Shown here in pieces: positions 17,506 to 25,530 of a stretch of DNA of 64,000 nucleotides. Each line of letters begins with the position of its first letter. Position 1 is the first letter of the stretch. The translations under genes and the position numbers were made by a program. The notes below the pieces were generated by a model. The model did not search any database. It was not told the origin of the DNA and worked only from the letters and a program-made list of their open reading frames with translations. Source of the stretch: Gammaproteobacteria bacterium. Its GTDB lineage: Bacteria; Pseudomonadota; Gammaproteobacteria; Steroidobacterales; Woeseiaceae. The stretch spans positions 17,146-81,145 of the forward strand of contig JAOUGX010000006.1 of assembly GCA_029865385.1 (NCBI GenBank), in the 5' to 3' direction.

Positions 17506-18116
17506 TGCAGCGTCACCCGTCGCGTTGGCGCACCGATATCGAAGGATTGGTGCGATGCTACGACACACAGGCCGCCATCTCTCAGGTGCTCGCGGACCAG
17601 TTCGAGTACCAGGTCATGACCGGCGACGTCCAGGTTGGTAAACGGCTCATCCATCAGCCAAAGACCGGACGCCGACAGAATCAGGCGCGCCAATGCGACC
17701 CTGCGCTGCTGTCCGGCAGACAATGCGCGCAGCGGCAGCCGCGTAAGGCGGTCGATTCCCAGCCGCCGAAGAAGCGATTCCTGATCGTGCCATTTAGCGC
17801 CACGCAGCCTGGCTTCGAATCGCAGGTTTTCGACCAGCGTCAGGTCGTACTTCATCCCCAGGCGATGTGCCAGCCATGACATCTCGGCAGACAGTTCCTG
17901 ACGATGCAACCGGGTTGCCTTACCCCGCCAGTGGATTTCCCCCTGGTCGAGCGGAAGCAATCCCGCGATGGCGCGCAACAGGCTCGTTTTGCCGCTTCCG
18001 TTGGCCCCTTCCACCAGCAGCAATTCGCCGGGATTTAGCGCAAACGAGAGATCCCGGATGAGACAGCGATCGCCACGATAGAGGCGAAGCCGATCTGCAG
18101 AAAGCAACCCAGTCAA
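17502..18116 (-). CDS. ccmA: Heme exporter ABC ATPase CcmA
   Basis: A 204-residue cytoplasmic ATPase. The Walker A motif GANGSGKTSLLR (about residues 37-48), the signature LSAGQQRRVALARL and the Walker B segment LWLMDEPFTNLD are present and in order. It is the first gene of the minus-strand ccm operon, which runs on to 11491 with overlapping or near-overlapping junctions. Its promoter must lie in the AT-rich region to the right (18117-18394). Confidence 0.95.
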   Translation of the reverse strand: MTGLLSADRLRLYRGDRCLIRDLSFALNPGELLLVEGANGSGKTSLLRAIAGLLPLDQGEIHWRGKATRLHRQELSAEMSWLAHRLGMKYDLTLVENLRFEARLRGAKWHDQESLLRRLGIDRLTRLPLRALSAGQQRRVALARLILSASGLWLMDEPFTNLDVAGHDLVLELVREHLRDGGLCVVASHQSFDIGAPTRRVTLQ

Positions 18117-18394
18117 GGTCTTAACTCAGACTGTCTGGCATCGGCGACAGCGCCGTTGCGGAAGAGTGGAGCCATAAATTCGCTTAATAAACATTGTATT
18201 AACGTTCATAGTTAATGTTAATAATTTGATTCTCACGCTGGCACGTTGATAGCAAACAACACACGCGCAACGCGTTTGCAGCGCATTGCTCATGTCCGTA
18301 GACTAATTCGCCCGGTTACAAGAAAGATCAGAAAGCACAAAAGAAAGTAACTCTATCAGAATGAAAAACCGGGACTAAATCAGAGTTCAAGAAA
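18117..18394. promoter_or_regulatory. AT-rich divergent intergenic region with a palindromic element
   Basis: This 278-base gap separates ccmA (minus) from the AAA-FHA gene (plus) and carries no plausible gene. The part from about 18180 to 18235 is far richer in AT than its surroundings. It holds ATTAAC-N7-GTTAAT at 18198-18216, followed directly by a further GTTAAT-like copy, which could be a regulator site. A weak sigma-70-like pair for the plus-strand gene is TTGCAG (18276-18281), a 17-base spacer, then TAGACT (18299-18304). None of these is proven. Confidence 0.4.
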
Positions 18395-19687
18395 ATGGAA
18401 CTTGCCGCCGCCGGATTGCAGGAACAACCCTTCCGTACCCACGGGAAACCGCTGGTATACGTCGATTGTGCGGCTCAAAAAAACGCCCTGCGATTCCTGC
18501 GCGAAACGGCCGCGCATGCGCAGGGCCTCGGGCTGTTCCAGGGGCCCCGGCTGTCCGGAAAATCAACGATCATCCGTGAATTCGTCGAGTACCTGGATGA
18601 CGATACAGCGGTGGCATTGGTCGACGGCGCCGGGCTGAATACCACGTCCTTCCTGAATAGCGTATTGAGCCAGTTCGGCTATGAATTGCAGTTCAACTCG
18701 GCCAATGAGCTGATCAATATGTTGCGCGTTTTCGCGCTGCAACAGACAGCGACCAGTCGCCCGCCGGTCCTCATCGTAGAGAATACGCACGCGATGAACC
18801 CGAGTGCGCTCAGGATGTTGTGCGAACTGGCGCAGTTCCGCCTGAAGAACCGGTACGCACTGATAATGATATTGGTCAGTGACCGTTCGATCGAACCGAT
18901 TGTCAATGCACCGGCCATGGACGGTGTCGGCAGCCGCCTGACGGGCAGCTTCTTTCTCGAGCCGTTGTCCGAGGAGGACACCCGGCACTACCTGGGCACC
19001 AAGCTCCGTGCCGGCGGTTGTTTCGATCCCGGAGCCATAGTCCCGGATGACGTATGCCGCCGGATCCACGAGTACTCGGGCGGCTGGCCCGGCATCATCG
19101 ACCGGCTTGTGCTCCTTGCCATTGCCAAGGCAGACCAATGCCCTCTCAATATTGGTCACCTCGAACGTCCTTTGTTGCCGGCATTGCGGACCGCACCGTC
19201 TCCGGCGACAGGCGGCGATGCCACTGCGGCAGCCTACGCAGGCCCGCCACGCCTGATATTGACCCGCAGTGGCAAGACACTAAAAGAACTGTCCATGGAA
19301 CGGCCGCGCTTGTTGATAGGGCGTTCGGAACACAATGATCTGTGCGTCAACAGCAAGTACGTCAGCAGGCACCACGCCCTGTTGGTCCGTCACGGCAAGG
19401 CGACCTTCCTGATGGACCTCAACAGCACGAACGGAACCTACGTGAATTCCCGTCGCGTCTCGAATCACGTCATGCAGCATGACGACGTCATCTCGCTCGG
19501 CCAGCACGCGGTCAAGTTCGTCGATCCGGCCGCAGCGGACAGCAGTGCGATAGACGGTGACGGATTTGCCGACACCGTCATAATGAAGAGCCTGCAGGAC
19601 ATTCGCAGATTGCTCGCCCGGGAGAACACCGTATCGCTGCCTGCCTGTGAAGGCGACTCGGCGGAGGCCGATTCCGCTTCCAGCTGA
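18395..19687 (+). CDS. ExeA-like AAA ATPase fused to a C-terminal FHA domain
   Basis: A 430-residue protein. Residues about 1-255 form an ExeA/MSHA-biogenesis-like AAA domain with Walker A GPRLSGKST (50-58), a Walker B-like LIVENTHAMN and a sensor region (LIMILVSDRS). After a short linker, residues about 285-375 form a forkhead-associated domain with the phosphopeptide-binding motifs GRSEHNDL (R310), SKYVSRHH and NSTNGTYVN. FHA domains bind phosphothreonine, so the protein probably links a phosphorylation signal to an ATP-driven assembly step such as secretion or pilus assembly, but no partner genes are adjacent. No clear Shine-Dalgarno is visible before the ATG (aagaaaATG). Confidence 0.8.
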   Translation: MELAAAGLQEQPFRTHGKPLVYVDCAAQKNALRFLRETAAHAQGLGLFQGPRLSGKSTIIREFVEYLDDDTAVALVDGAGLNTTSFLNSVLSQFGYELQFNSANELINMLRVFALQQTATSRPPVLIVENTHAMNPSALRMLCELAQFRLKNRYALIMILVSDRSIEPIVNAPAMDGVGSRLTGSFFLEPLSEEDTRHYLGTKLRAGGCFDPGAIVPDDVCRRIHEYSGGWPGIIDRLVLLAIAKADQCPLNIGHLERPLLPALRTAPSPATGGDATAAAYAGPPRLILTRSGKTLKELSMERPRLLIGRSEHNDLCVNSKYVSRHHALLVRHGKATFLMDLNSTNGTYVNSRRVSNHVMQHDDVISLGQHAVKFVDPAAADSSAIDGDGFADTVIMKSLQDIRRLLARENTVSLPACEGDSAEADSASS

Positions 19688-19700
19688 AAGCAGCGCCGAA

Positions 19701-20315
19701 TCAGCCTGTAGCGGTCGAGTCCTGCTTGCGCACCGACCCGCGCAGGAAATTCTCCTTGAAATGCCGGCGGCACATCGAAACGTAGCGAGTGTTGCCGCCG
19801 ATCTCAACCTGCGAGCCTTCGGTAATTGCGATGCCGTCCTGGTCCAGGCGGATGACCATGGTGGCTTTCGATCCGCAATGGCAGATGGCCTTCAACTCGC
19901 TCAGCACGTCGCTCCACGCGAGAAGATAGCGGCTACCTTCGAAAGGCTCACCGCGGAAATCGGTTCTCAGCCCGTAAGCAAGCACGGGAATACCGAGTCG
20001 GTCGGCGACCTCGCCAAGTTGGAATACCTGAAGCTTGGTGAGGAACTGTGCCTCGTCGATCATGACGCAATGCAAAGGGTCTTCCTTGAGACAGGTCTCG
20101 ACGATCTCGAACAAGTCGTCGGCGCGATTGAAGGTGGTCGCCTCTGCTTCCAGCCCGATCCTCGAAGTTACCCTTCCGACTCCGTATCGATTGTCGATGG
20201 CAGGTGCAAGGATCAGCGTGTTCATGCCACGCTCCTTGTAGTTATAGCTGGACTGAAGAAGCGACGTCGATTTGCCCGCATTCATCGATGAATAATAAAA
20301 ATACAACTTCGCCAT
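19701..20315 (-). CDS. tdk: Thymidine kinase
   Basis: A 204-residue type II thymidine kinase of the nucleotide salvage pathway (E. coli Tdk has 205). The P-loop [12 protein letters not shown] (residues 9-20), the Walker B-like [10 protein letters not shown] with catalytic Glu, and the lasso/zinc region with cysteines ([10 protein letters not shown] and CRRHF) are visible. The start at 20315 follows a CAGGA-type ribosome-binding sequence. It lies downstream of a hypothetical periplasmic gene and convergent with the AAA-FHA gene. Confidence 0.95.
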   Translation of the reverse strand: MAKLYFYYSSMNAGKSTSLLQSSYNYKERGMNTLILAPAIDNRYGVGRVTSRIGLEAEATTFNRADDLFEIVETCLKEDPLHCVMIDEAQFLTKLQVFQLGEVADRLGIPVLAYGLRTDFRGEPFEGSRYLLAWSDVLSELKAICHCGSKATMVIRLDQDGIAITEGSQVEIGGNTRYVSMCRRHFKENFLRGSVRKQDSTATG

Positions 20316-20405
20316 GGAACTGTCCTGGTGAGGAGCTGATTGTTACGGCGTGGCCAAGCGCAGCCCGGAGTTTATTGACCTCTATTCGACGGCCGAAGAC
20401 CGGCG

Positions 20406-20957
20406 CTACTGAACGCGCTTGACTCTGATGCCACTCTTTTCACCATCGATGGTCATCTTGTAGCCGAATACGTCCTTGCGTAGCGTTGCTTCAAAGACGC
20501 ACTCGCTTGTCTTGACGCGCTTGCCGCCGGTCTGTTTCCAGATTTCCCCGTTCTCGAGAAAAAAATAGAACTCGCTGTTCCTGTTCTGCTCACAGGAGCT
20601 CACGGCGACGCGGAATTCCTCGGTCGGCCGTTCGTCGCCTTTGAAAGGAACGTTTGTCGGAGCAGATGTTTCGCCGGTCGCGGCTGCGGTCGAAGCAGCG
20701 GCGACTGACATCTCCTTCGCCGTTTCAGCTTTCGGGCTGGTGTTTCCGGGCTGTTTGGCCGGCGAGACCGTCTTGTCGCGGCCGGCGTCAAGCACTTCCT
20801 GGCCCAGCGCCTCATAGCAGGCCGCGCGTGCGGCAGACTCTTCGATTCTGGCACAAGCTATGAGCCGCTCGGTGGTATCGTCGGATTGCGCAAGTGCCGA
20901 ACCTGCAACACCGGCAAGCCATAACAGGACTGTCTGCGTGAATATTCTCATCATCAT
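20406..20957 (-). CDS. Hypothetical periplasmic protein
   Basis: A 183-residue protein with a signal peptide (RIFTQTVLLWLAGVAGSALAQ). A short helical segment CARIEESAARAACYEALGQ, with two cysteines, follows; this kind of motif recurs at the N-terminus of several secreted proteobacterial proteins. Then comes a low-complexity Ala/Thr/Pro linker (residues about 60-105) and a small beta-rich C-terminal domain (EFRVAVSSCEQNRNSEFYFFL onwards). The ATG lies only about 10 bases downstream of the tRNA-Leu 3' end, so it may share the tRNA promoter. I do not recognise a function. Confidence 0.7.
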   Translation of the reverse strand: MMMRIFTQTVLLWLAGVAGSALAQSDDTTERLIACARIEESAARAACYEALGQEVLDAGRDKTVSPAKQPGNTSPKAETAKEMSVAAASTAAATGETSAPTNVPFKGDERPTEEFRVAVSSCEQNRNSEFYFFLENGEIWKQTGGKRVKTSECVFEATLRKDVFGYKMTIDGEKSGIRVKRVQ

Positions 20958-20967
20958 AAATTCTTGT

Positions 20968-21054
20968 TGGTGCCCGGGGCGGGAATCGAACCCACACTCG
21001 CTTTCGCGAAACGGATTTTAAGTCCGTAGCGTCTACCAGTTCCGCCACCCGGGC
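20968..21054 (-). tRNA. leuZ: tRNA-Leu (UAA)
   Basis: The minus strand from 21054 folds as a class II tRNA: acceptor GCCCGGG pairs with CCCGGGC, the anticodon loop is CTTAAAA with anticodon TAA, there is a long variable arm (TTTCGCGAAAGCGAG), the T-loop is GGTTCGATTCC, and CCA is encoded. The symbol follows the E. coli gene at the same syntenic position. Confidence 0.95.
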
Positions 21055-21067
21055 TTGCGGAGGTAAA

Positions 21068-21141
21068 TGGAGGCTAGGGTCGGAATCGAACCGGCGTCCA
21101 CGGCTTTGCAGGCCGCTGCATAACCACTCTGCCACCTAGCC
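21068..21141 (-). tRNA. cysT: tRNA-Cys (GCA)
   Basis: A 74-base cloverleaf on the minus strand: acceptor GGCTAGG pairs with CCTAGCC, the anticodon loop is CTGCAAA with anticodon GCA, the T-arm is CCGGTTCGATTCCGA (near-complete pairing), and CCA is encoded. It lies 13 bases upstream of tRNA-Leu in the same transcript, as in E. coli cysT-leuZ. Confidence 0.95.
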
Positions 21142-21204
21142 GGGGGCACTTACCAACAGGGATTCCGGCAAATTCGCCATACTACCCTATCTGGCAGGCG
21201 CTGC

Positions 21205-21232
21205 AGTATACCGACCTCCGGAGCGGAATCAA
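21205..21232 (-). promoter_or_regulatory. Predicted sigma-70 promoter for tRNA-Cys-Leu
   Basis: On the minus strand TTGATT (21232-21227) is followed by a 16-base spacer and TATACT (21210-21205). Transcription would start near 21198, giving a leader of about 57 bases before tRNA-Cys. A promoter is needed here because a strong terminator separates these genes from tRNA-Gly. Confidence 0.6.
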
Positions 21233-21415
21233 TTTCAAAATCATGCTGTTAATCGATCGCTGCAGCGTATTGTCCCGGTTGCCGCCGGTCGATGTTTGGG
21301 AGAACTGATTCACGTCCGTTGACAATAATCTGTCGAATTCCGTCAATCGAACGCGGACCCGCGGAAACCGCGAGAGTCCATTGCAGGAACTCGCTTTCGC
21401 AGTTATCGCAATTCC

Positions 21416-21442
21416 AAAAAAAAAAGCCCCGCATCGCGGGGC
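21416..21442 (-). terminator. Rho-independent terminator after tRNA-Gly
   Basis: The minus strand reads GCCCCGC, a 3-base loop, then GCGGGGC, followed by ten consecutive T (complement of the A run at 21416-21425). The stem is perfect and GC-rich. It starts about 10 bases after the tRNA-Gly 3' end. The plus strand also shows a weaker CCTTTTATTT tail. Confidence 0.9.
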
Positions 21443-21452
21443 CTTTTATTTC

Positions 21453-21528
21453 TGGAGCGGGTGAACGGGCTCGAACCGTCGACCTGTACCTTGGCAAGGT
21501 ACCGCTCTACCAACTGAGCTACACCCGC
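21453..21528 (-). tRNA. glyW: tRNA-Gly (GCC)
   Basis: A 76-base cloverleaf on the minus strand: acceptor GCGGGTG pairs with CACCCGC, the D-arm is AGCTCAGTTGGTAGAGC, the anticodon loop is TTGCCAA with anticodon GCC, the T-arm carries GGTTCGAGCCC, and CCA is encoded. The sequence is close to E. coli glyV/W-type tRNAs. Confidence 0.96.
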
Positions 21529-21606
21529 AGAGTGTTGATTTACCGTATGAATATTGGCCTGGCTCAAATGCCTGTTCTGTCAGCCTATTCCCGCGGAAGG
21601 GCGCAG

Positions 21607-21634
21607 ATTGTAGCCGGTCAACCGGGTCTGTCAA
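21607..21634 (-). promoter_or_regulatory. Strong sigma-70 promoter for tRNA-Gly
   Basis: On the minus strand a perfect -35 TTGACA (21634-21629), a 16-base spacer and a -10 TACAAT (21612-21607) are followed by a GC-rich discriminator (CTGCGCCC), as in stringently controlled stable-RNA promoters. Transcription would start near 21600, about 72 bases before the tRNA. It begins about 60 bases beyond the stop of the fusion gene to its right. Confidence 0.8.
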
Positions 21635-21696
21635 GGACAATGGCCGGGTGTTCCCTGCCGGTAGCGAGGAATATGCCGTGTAGAAGCATGCAGGCA

Positions 21697-24420
21697 TCAG
21701 TCTTGCGTCAGTTTGTGATACCGGTTCATGGCCAGGTCGGGAAAACGCGCCCGTTGCATGCCGCACCAGGCCACTTCGATTTCCATTGGCCCGGTGTAGC
21801 TGCCCAGGCCGAACAGCAGGCGGCTGTCGCCCTGCGCCGAAAAACCATTTGCCGACGTTACTTCCCGATACTGATTCGACATACCGCTTTCCTTCGGAAA
21901 CCGGAGCCAGGCCCGGGTACCGACGGCATCCCGGTTGCATTCCCTGGCATTTCCCTGCAGATCGAGTCCCAGCCAGGTCCTGTTTTCACTGTCGTTGCGA
22001 AACAGCGATGCCGCTTCGAACTGATGTGTCACCAGCGCATCGAGGTCGCCGTCATTGTCAAAATCGGCAAGCGCGATGCCGCGCGACACACCGCCCTCGT
22101 CCCAGCCCACATCGGCTGCCACATCGACGAAGTTGCTGCCGCGATTCAGGTAGACGCGATTGAGTTCATTCGGAAAAATACAACGTCCACGCAGGTCCGC
22201 CCAGCGATCGGCGAATCCGTGAACGCTTGGCGCCGTCAGCGCTATCTTGTCGTTCCAGTACCAATAGTCGGGGCATCCCTCGTACTGCTCGTCGTAGCTG
22301 TCGTCGACCATGCCGTTGGCCTGCAGGATATCGATACGACCGTCGCGGTCGAGGTCGCCGACGGCCCCTCCCCAGCCGAATCGATGTTCGTTCAAAGCAT
22401 TGAGCGATGTCGCACGATCCCGCAGCGCATCGGCGCCGCGCGTACCGAGGGTGCCGTCGTTGAGCCACAAGAGGCTCCCTTCGGGTTGCAGCACGTGATG
22501 CACGTTCGATACGTAGATGTCCGGGTAACCGTTGCCGTCAACATCGGCGATCGACGCGTTCATTCCCTTATATGTGTCACGGCCAGGCTGACCGACGAGG
22601 TGCCCGCGCACTTCGGCGAAACGCCGGCCACCCTCGTTCAGATACAGTTGGTCCGGCCCGAAGTCGTTCGCGAGGTACAGGTCGGTATAGCCGTCATCGT
22701 TTAGATCCGATGCACCGATCGCGATAGTCCAGCGCTTGCCTTCCAGTCCCCAGTCATCGTTGTCTGCCAGTTCGAAGGCAGTGCCTCGGTTCAGGTACAG
22801 CCGGTTTTCGCCACCGTTCGCGGCATCGTGCCAGGTTCGGTGCATGATATTGAACATGCGCCGGTCCCCCTCGTATTGCGGTGCCGGTAAGCGGAAGACG
22901 TTCAGTCGCGTTTCCTGCTCGTATTCCGCCAGGAACGGATCAAGCGAATTGCCAACCAGGATATCCAGCAGGCCATCCCGATTTACATCGATGGCGTTGG
23001 CGGCCAGGCTGACCGTATACGGACGTATTCCGCTCGTGTCACCGGTATCGACAAATAGCAGCTGGCCGTCTTCTGCCACCCGGTTCTGAAGCAGACGGCT
23101 GTTGCCGTAGCCGGCTTGCAGGAACAGGTCCTGGTCGCCGTCGTTGTCGTAGTCGAGGAACAACGCGCCGGAGGGCAGGCCATGGCTCGCAGGGTCGCTC
23201 GTGAACTCATCGAGCGATGGCATAGCATGTCGCCGGAACGTCAAATTGCCGTTGTTCAGAAAAAGCGCGGCTCGCTTGCTCTGCTCCTTCAGCGGGTAGG
23301 TGAGGAAGACGTCCAGCAGCCCGTCGTTGTCAACGTCGGCGACTGCAACGGCGTCGCCGACGGAGAGCAGCCATTTGGCAACGTGCGCGAGCCGCGGATC
23401 CACCTGTTGCAGGATGTCGCCCGGCGCGGCGTCCAGCCCGCTTGCCTCTGTATCGATCCGGACAAAGCGAAATCCGGTGTCTCCACCAGGGACCAGGCTG
23501 CGCGTCGATTCGTGCGCGAAATGTGCCGTAATTGCAATCGCCGAAATAATGACTGCGTTGCGGACGGCCGGCAGCAGTCGCGATTTCAACATGCCGGGAT
23601 TTTCTCGGTACGCGGCCAGCGACTGCCACGCAAACATCAGCGAATAGACGACGAACGCCGCTTTGAACAAAGCGGCGAAACTGCCGTACTGCTGAAACAT
23701 CAGGTCGATAACACAGATAGCGAATGACATGGCGACTTGCGCCCGCGGCGTCTTGGGAGACGTCGCCGGATCCGTGATCATGAAGAACGCAAAAAGATAG
23801 AAAGCCGGCGATGTCAGCGTGCCGAAGAACAAGGTCTCCGGCGGAACGTGATAACGGGTGAGCCACGCGCGAAGCGCGAGATTCAAAGTGTAGAAAAGCA
23901 GAAACGAGGCTATCAGCGCGCTGCGCCGGATCTTCAGAACAAACAGCAGCAGCGCGGCGGTAACGATAAAGACGGCGACGGCCGGATAGCCGCCCCATTG
24001 ATAGGCCGGCGCGGGGCTGATCATTTCGCCACCCAGCCATATCGCCACGACCAGCCCGAAAAGAGACGGGTTGTATACATGCCGGCCGTTAACTGTGAAT
24101 ACGTACTTCGATGCAATCGCAAAAAACACTGGAATCAGCGGCAACCAAAGGCCGTGGGAGTAATTCACCAGGATGGCCAGCGAGGAGCCGCTTATAGCCG
24201 CGCTCAACGGAATGAGCCAGCGCCCCTTGAATGCACGGTGAAAAAAGACATCCAGCAGGCAAGTGGCCAGAATCACGAGCAATATCTGGGTCGGGCTCCG
24301 GTTAAACCCGAGCAAAGTGATTCCCAGCACCAGGTAACTGATGAGCAGCAGCAGCACCGGCAATCGCGGATCACCTTTCACAGGAAAACCGTCCAGTGAT
24401 CTCAGATCTTGCAGATTCAT
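21697..24420 (-). CDS. RnfD/NqrB-like membrane domain fused to a CRTAC1-like FG-GAP/UnbV (ASPIC) domain
   Basis: A 907-residue protein of unusual architecture. Residues about 20-305 form a bundle of roughly eight to ten transmembrane helices resembling the NQR2/RnfD/RnfE family, with RHVYNPSLFG (113-122) and MITDPATSPKTPR (214-226). The SGAT-type threonine motif that carries covalent FMN in true NqrB/RnfD is not seen. Residues about 350-830 contain seven FG-GAP/VCBS calcium-type motifs, for example VADVDNDGLLDVF, FLDYDNDGDQDLF and LADFDNDGDLDAL. The end (about 830-907, AVGTRAWLRF to LFGLGSYTG) is an UnbV/ASPIC domain. The large beta-propeller-like part is probably outside the cytoplasm. It is the last gene of a six-gene operon; the ATG overlaps the preceding stop (ATGA). 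Function unknown. Confidence 0.8.
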   Translation of the reverse strand: MNLQDLRSLDGFPVKGDPRLPVLLLLISYLVLGITLLGFNRSPTQILLVILATCLLDVFFHRAFKGRWLIPLSAAISGSSLAILVNYSHGLWLPLIPVFFAIASKYVFTVNGRHVYNPSLFGLVVAIWLGGEMISPAPAYQWGGYPAVAVFIVTAALLLFVLKIRRSALIASFLLFYTLNLALRAWLTRYHVPPETLFFGTLTSPAFYLFAFFMITDPATSPKTPRAQVAMSFAICVIDLMFQQYGSFAALFKAAFVVYSLMFAWQSLAAYRENPGMLKSRLLPAVRNAVIISAIAITAHFAHESTRSLVPGGDTGFRFVRIDTEASGLDAAPGDILQQVDPRLAHVAKWLLSVGDAVAVADVDNDGLLDVFLTYPLKEQSKRAALFLNNGNLTFRRHAMPSLDEFTSDPASHGLPSGALFLDYDNDGDQDLFLQAGYGNSRLLQNRVAEDGQLLFVDTGDTSGIRPYTVSLAANAIDVNRDGLLDILVGNSLDPFLAEYEQETRLNVFRLPAPQYEGDRRMFNIMHRTWHDAANGGENRLYLNRGTAFELADNDDWGLEGKRWTIAIGASDLNDDGYTDLYLANDFGPDQLYLNEGGRRFAEVRGHLVGQPGRDTYKGMNASIADVDGNGYPDIYVSNVHHVLQPEGSLLWLNDGTLGTRGADALRDRATSLNALNEHRFGWGGAVGDLDRDGRIDILQANGMVDDSYDEQYEGCPDYWYWNDKIALTAPSVHGFADRWADLRGRCIFPNELNRVYLNRGSNFVDVAADVGWDEGGVSRGIALADFDNDGDLDALVTHQFEAASLFRNDSENRTWLGLDLQGNARECNRDAVGTRAWLRFPKESGMSNQYREVTSANGFSAQGDSRLLFGLGSYTGPMEIEVAWCGMQRARFPDLAMNRYHKLTQD

Positions 24421-25520
24421 ACTGCAGCCATTTCTATGTAAGGAACTCGTTTGTCGATTGCTGAAATTGTGTCTCGTTGTTCGGGATAGTAGATCAGAAA
24501 CAAGGTGCCGCCTGCGTCAATTCGACGATAGTCATGCAATACCGGGCACAGTGGATCGTCTTCATGCAGGCCGGCAATCATGAAGTGGTTTTCTCCGGCT
24601 CGCCTGTCCCGATAAATGCTGCGCAGGAGGCTCGCAAAAACCTCTCGACTGTCGTTCGTGACGGCGATCATCCCGAGATACAGGAATCGAATCTGCCCTC
24701 CGACCGGCGGCAGTTCATGCACAGACGTAAATCGTGCAGCGAGGTTATAAAATGGTCGGGCGGCGCGCAGACTTGCCGAATACTCTTCGACATGCGTCTG
24801 GCGGAAAGCCGATTGATCCCACGCTGCGACACAGCCGACGATGGTTTTTCCCTGAGTGGCGACATAGAAATCGATCGGGGAAAGTCCAAGGAGTCGACCG
24901 CTGCCGAGATCCGACTCGCGGTAGGCGGGTGCGAGCTGCTTGCGAGCCAGCTCGCGTCGCAAGAAACCGAATACGTCCGGCATGATTTCGGCGTTTGCCT
25001 GGCGAATCGATACTCCGGCGCAATCCAGTTCCGCTAGCCTCCGGTCAAGATGAATCGCGGGGGTCAGAATCCTGCCGCGCGCCTCGTAGATCGGGAGCCC
25101 TGCGCGCGCACCGCTCAGTGCGCGCACCGCTTCGTCGTTGCCTTGCAGAATGACGGAGTAATACAGGGGAAGTGGCTCGGCATCGTGCAGTTTGCGAAGG
25201 AACGCGTAGCCACGGGCCAGCAATGTGCGACGCCGAACGTCGATGTCGGCTCGCAGATCCGACAGGTATCCGACGATTGTTTCCTCACCGTTGAGAAACA
25301 GTCGCTGTCCGTGACGCGCACCCAGACCGACGATCTTGCCGGATCTCGAGTCTGTGCATTTGATGACCCTTGACCCCTCCCCCTGCACCCTGCAACCGAG
25401 GAAGTAACTCGGCTCGCGGCGGAAACTCAGGCTGATGTAGCCGCGCATGCGGTCCTCTGCCATGCGTCTTCGCAACTCGGCATCGTCTTCGGGCCCCGCA
25501 AGTTCGATGGCGTAGCGCAT
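24417..25520 (-). CDS. GNAT-like acyltransferase family protein (tentative)
   Basis: A 367-residue soluble protein. It looks like two related halves: an N-terminal half (LAGPEDDAELRRRMAED onward, with IVGLGARHGQRLF) and a C-terminal half (VSIRQANAEIMPDVFGFL, with KTIVGCVAAWDQ). A strand-rich core such as GQIRFLYLGMIAV is consistent with GNAT N-acetyltransferases, but no classical Q/RxxGxG/A motif is clear. I chose the ATG at 25520, ten bases after the GH3 stop; TTG or GTG starts slightly upstream are possible. The context beside an adenylating enzyme suggests a role in making an acylated small molecule, but this is inference. Confidence 0.55.
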   Translation of the reverse strand: MRYAIELAGPEDDAELRRRMAEDRMRGYISLSFRREPSYFLGCRVQGEGSRVIKCTDSRSGKIVGLGARHGQRLFLNGEETIVGYLSDLRADIDVRRRTLLARGYAFLRKLHDAEPLPLYYSVILQGNDEAVRALSGARAGLPIYEARGRILTPAIHLDRRLAELDCAGVSIRQANAEIMPDVFGFLRRELARKQLAPAYRESDLGSGRLLGLSPIDFYVATQGKTIVGCVAAWDQSAFRQTHVEEYSASLRAARPFYNLAARFTSVHELPPVGGQIRFLYLGMIAVTNDSREVFASLLRSIYRDRRAGENHFMIAGLHEDDPLCPVLHDYRRIDAGGTLFLIYYPEQRDTISAIDKRVPYIEMAAV

Positions 25521-25530
25521 TGGCACTTTT

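Larger units (their letters stand above)
21142..21452. other. Gene-free stretch between tRNA-Cys and tRNA-Gly
   Basis: This 311-base stretch holds an intrinsic terminator just after tRNA-Gly (21416-21442) and a sigma-70-like promoter for tRNA-Cys-Leu (21205-21232). Between them (about 21233-21415) I see nothing assignable. Reading frames that run from here into the tRNA-Gly gene are not credible proteins. Confidence 0.6.

Noticed and set aside
21249..21497. Minus-strand ORF starting in tRNA-Gly, considered as a tRNA-linked integrase remnant
   Set aside because: It starts inside the tRNA and crosses the terminator; no integrase motif (R-H-R-Y) is present and no att-like direct repeat was seen.
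21292..22704. Plus-strand ORF of 470 codons crossing tRNA-Gly and the fusion gene
   Set aside because: It reads through a tRNA gene and its promoter; not a credible protein.
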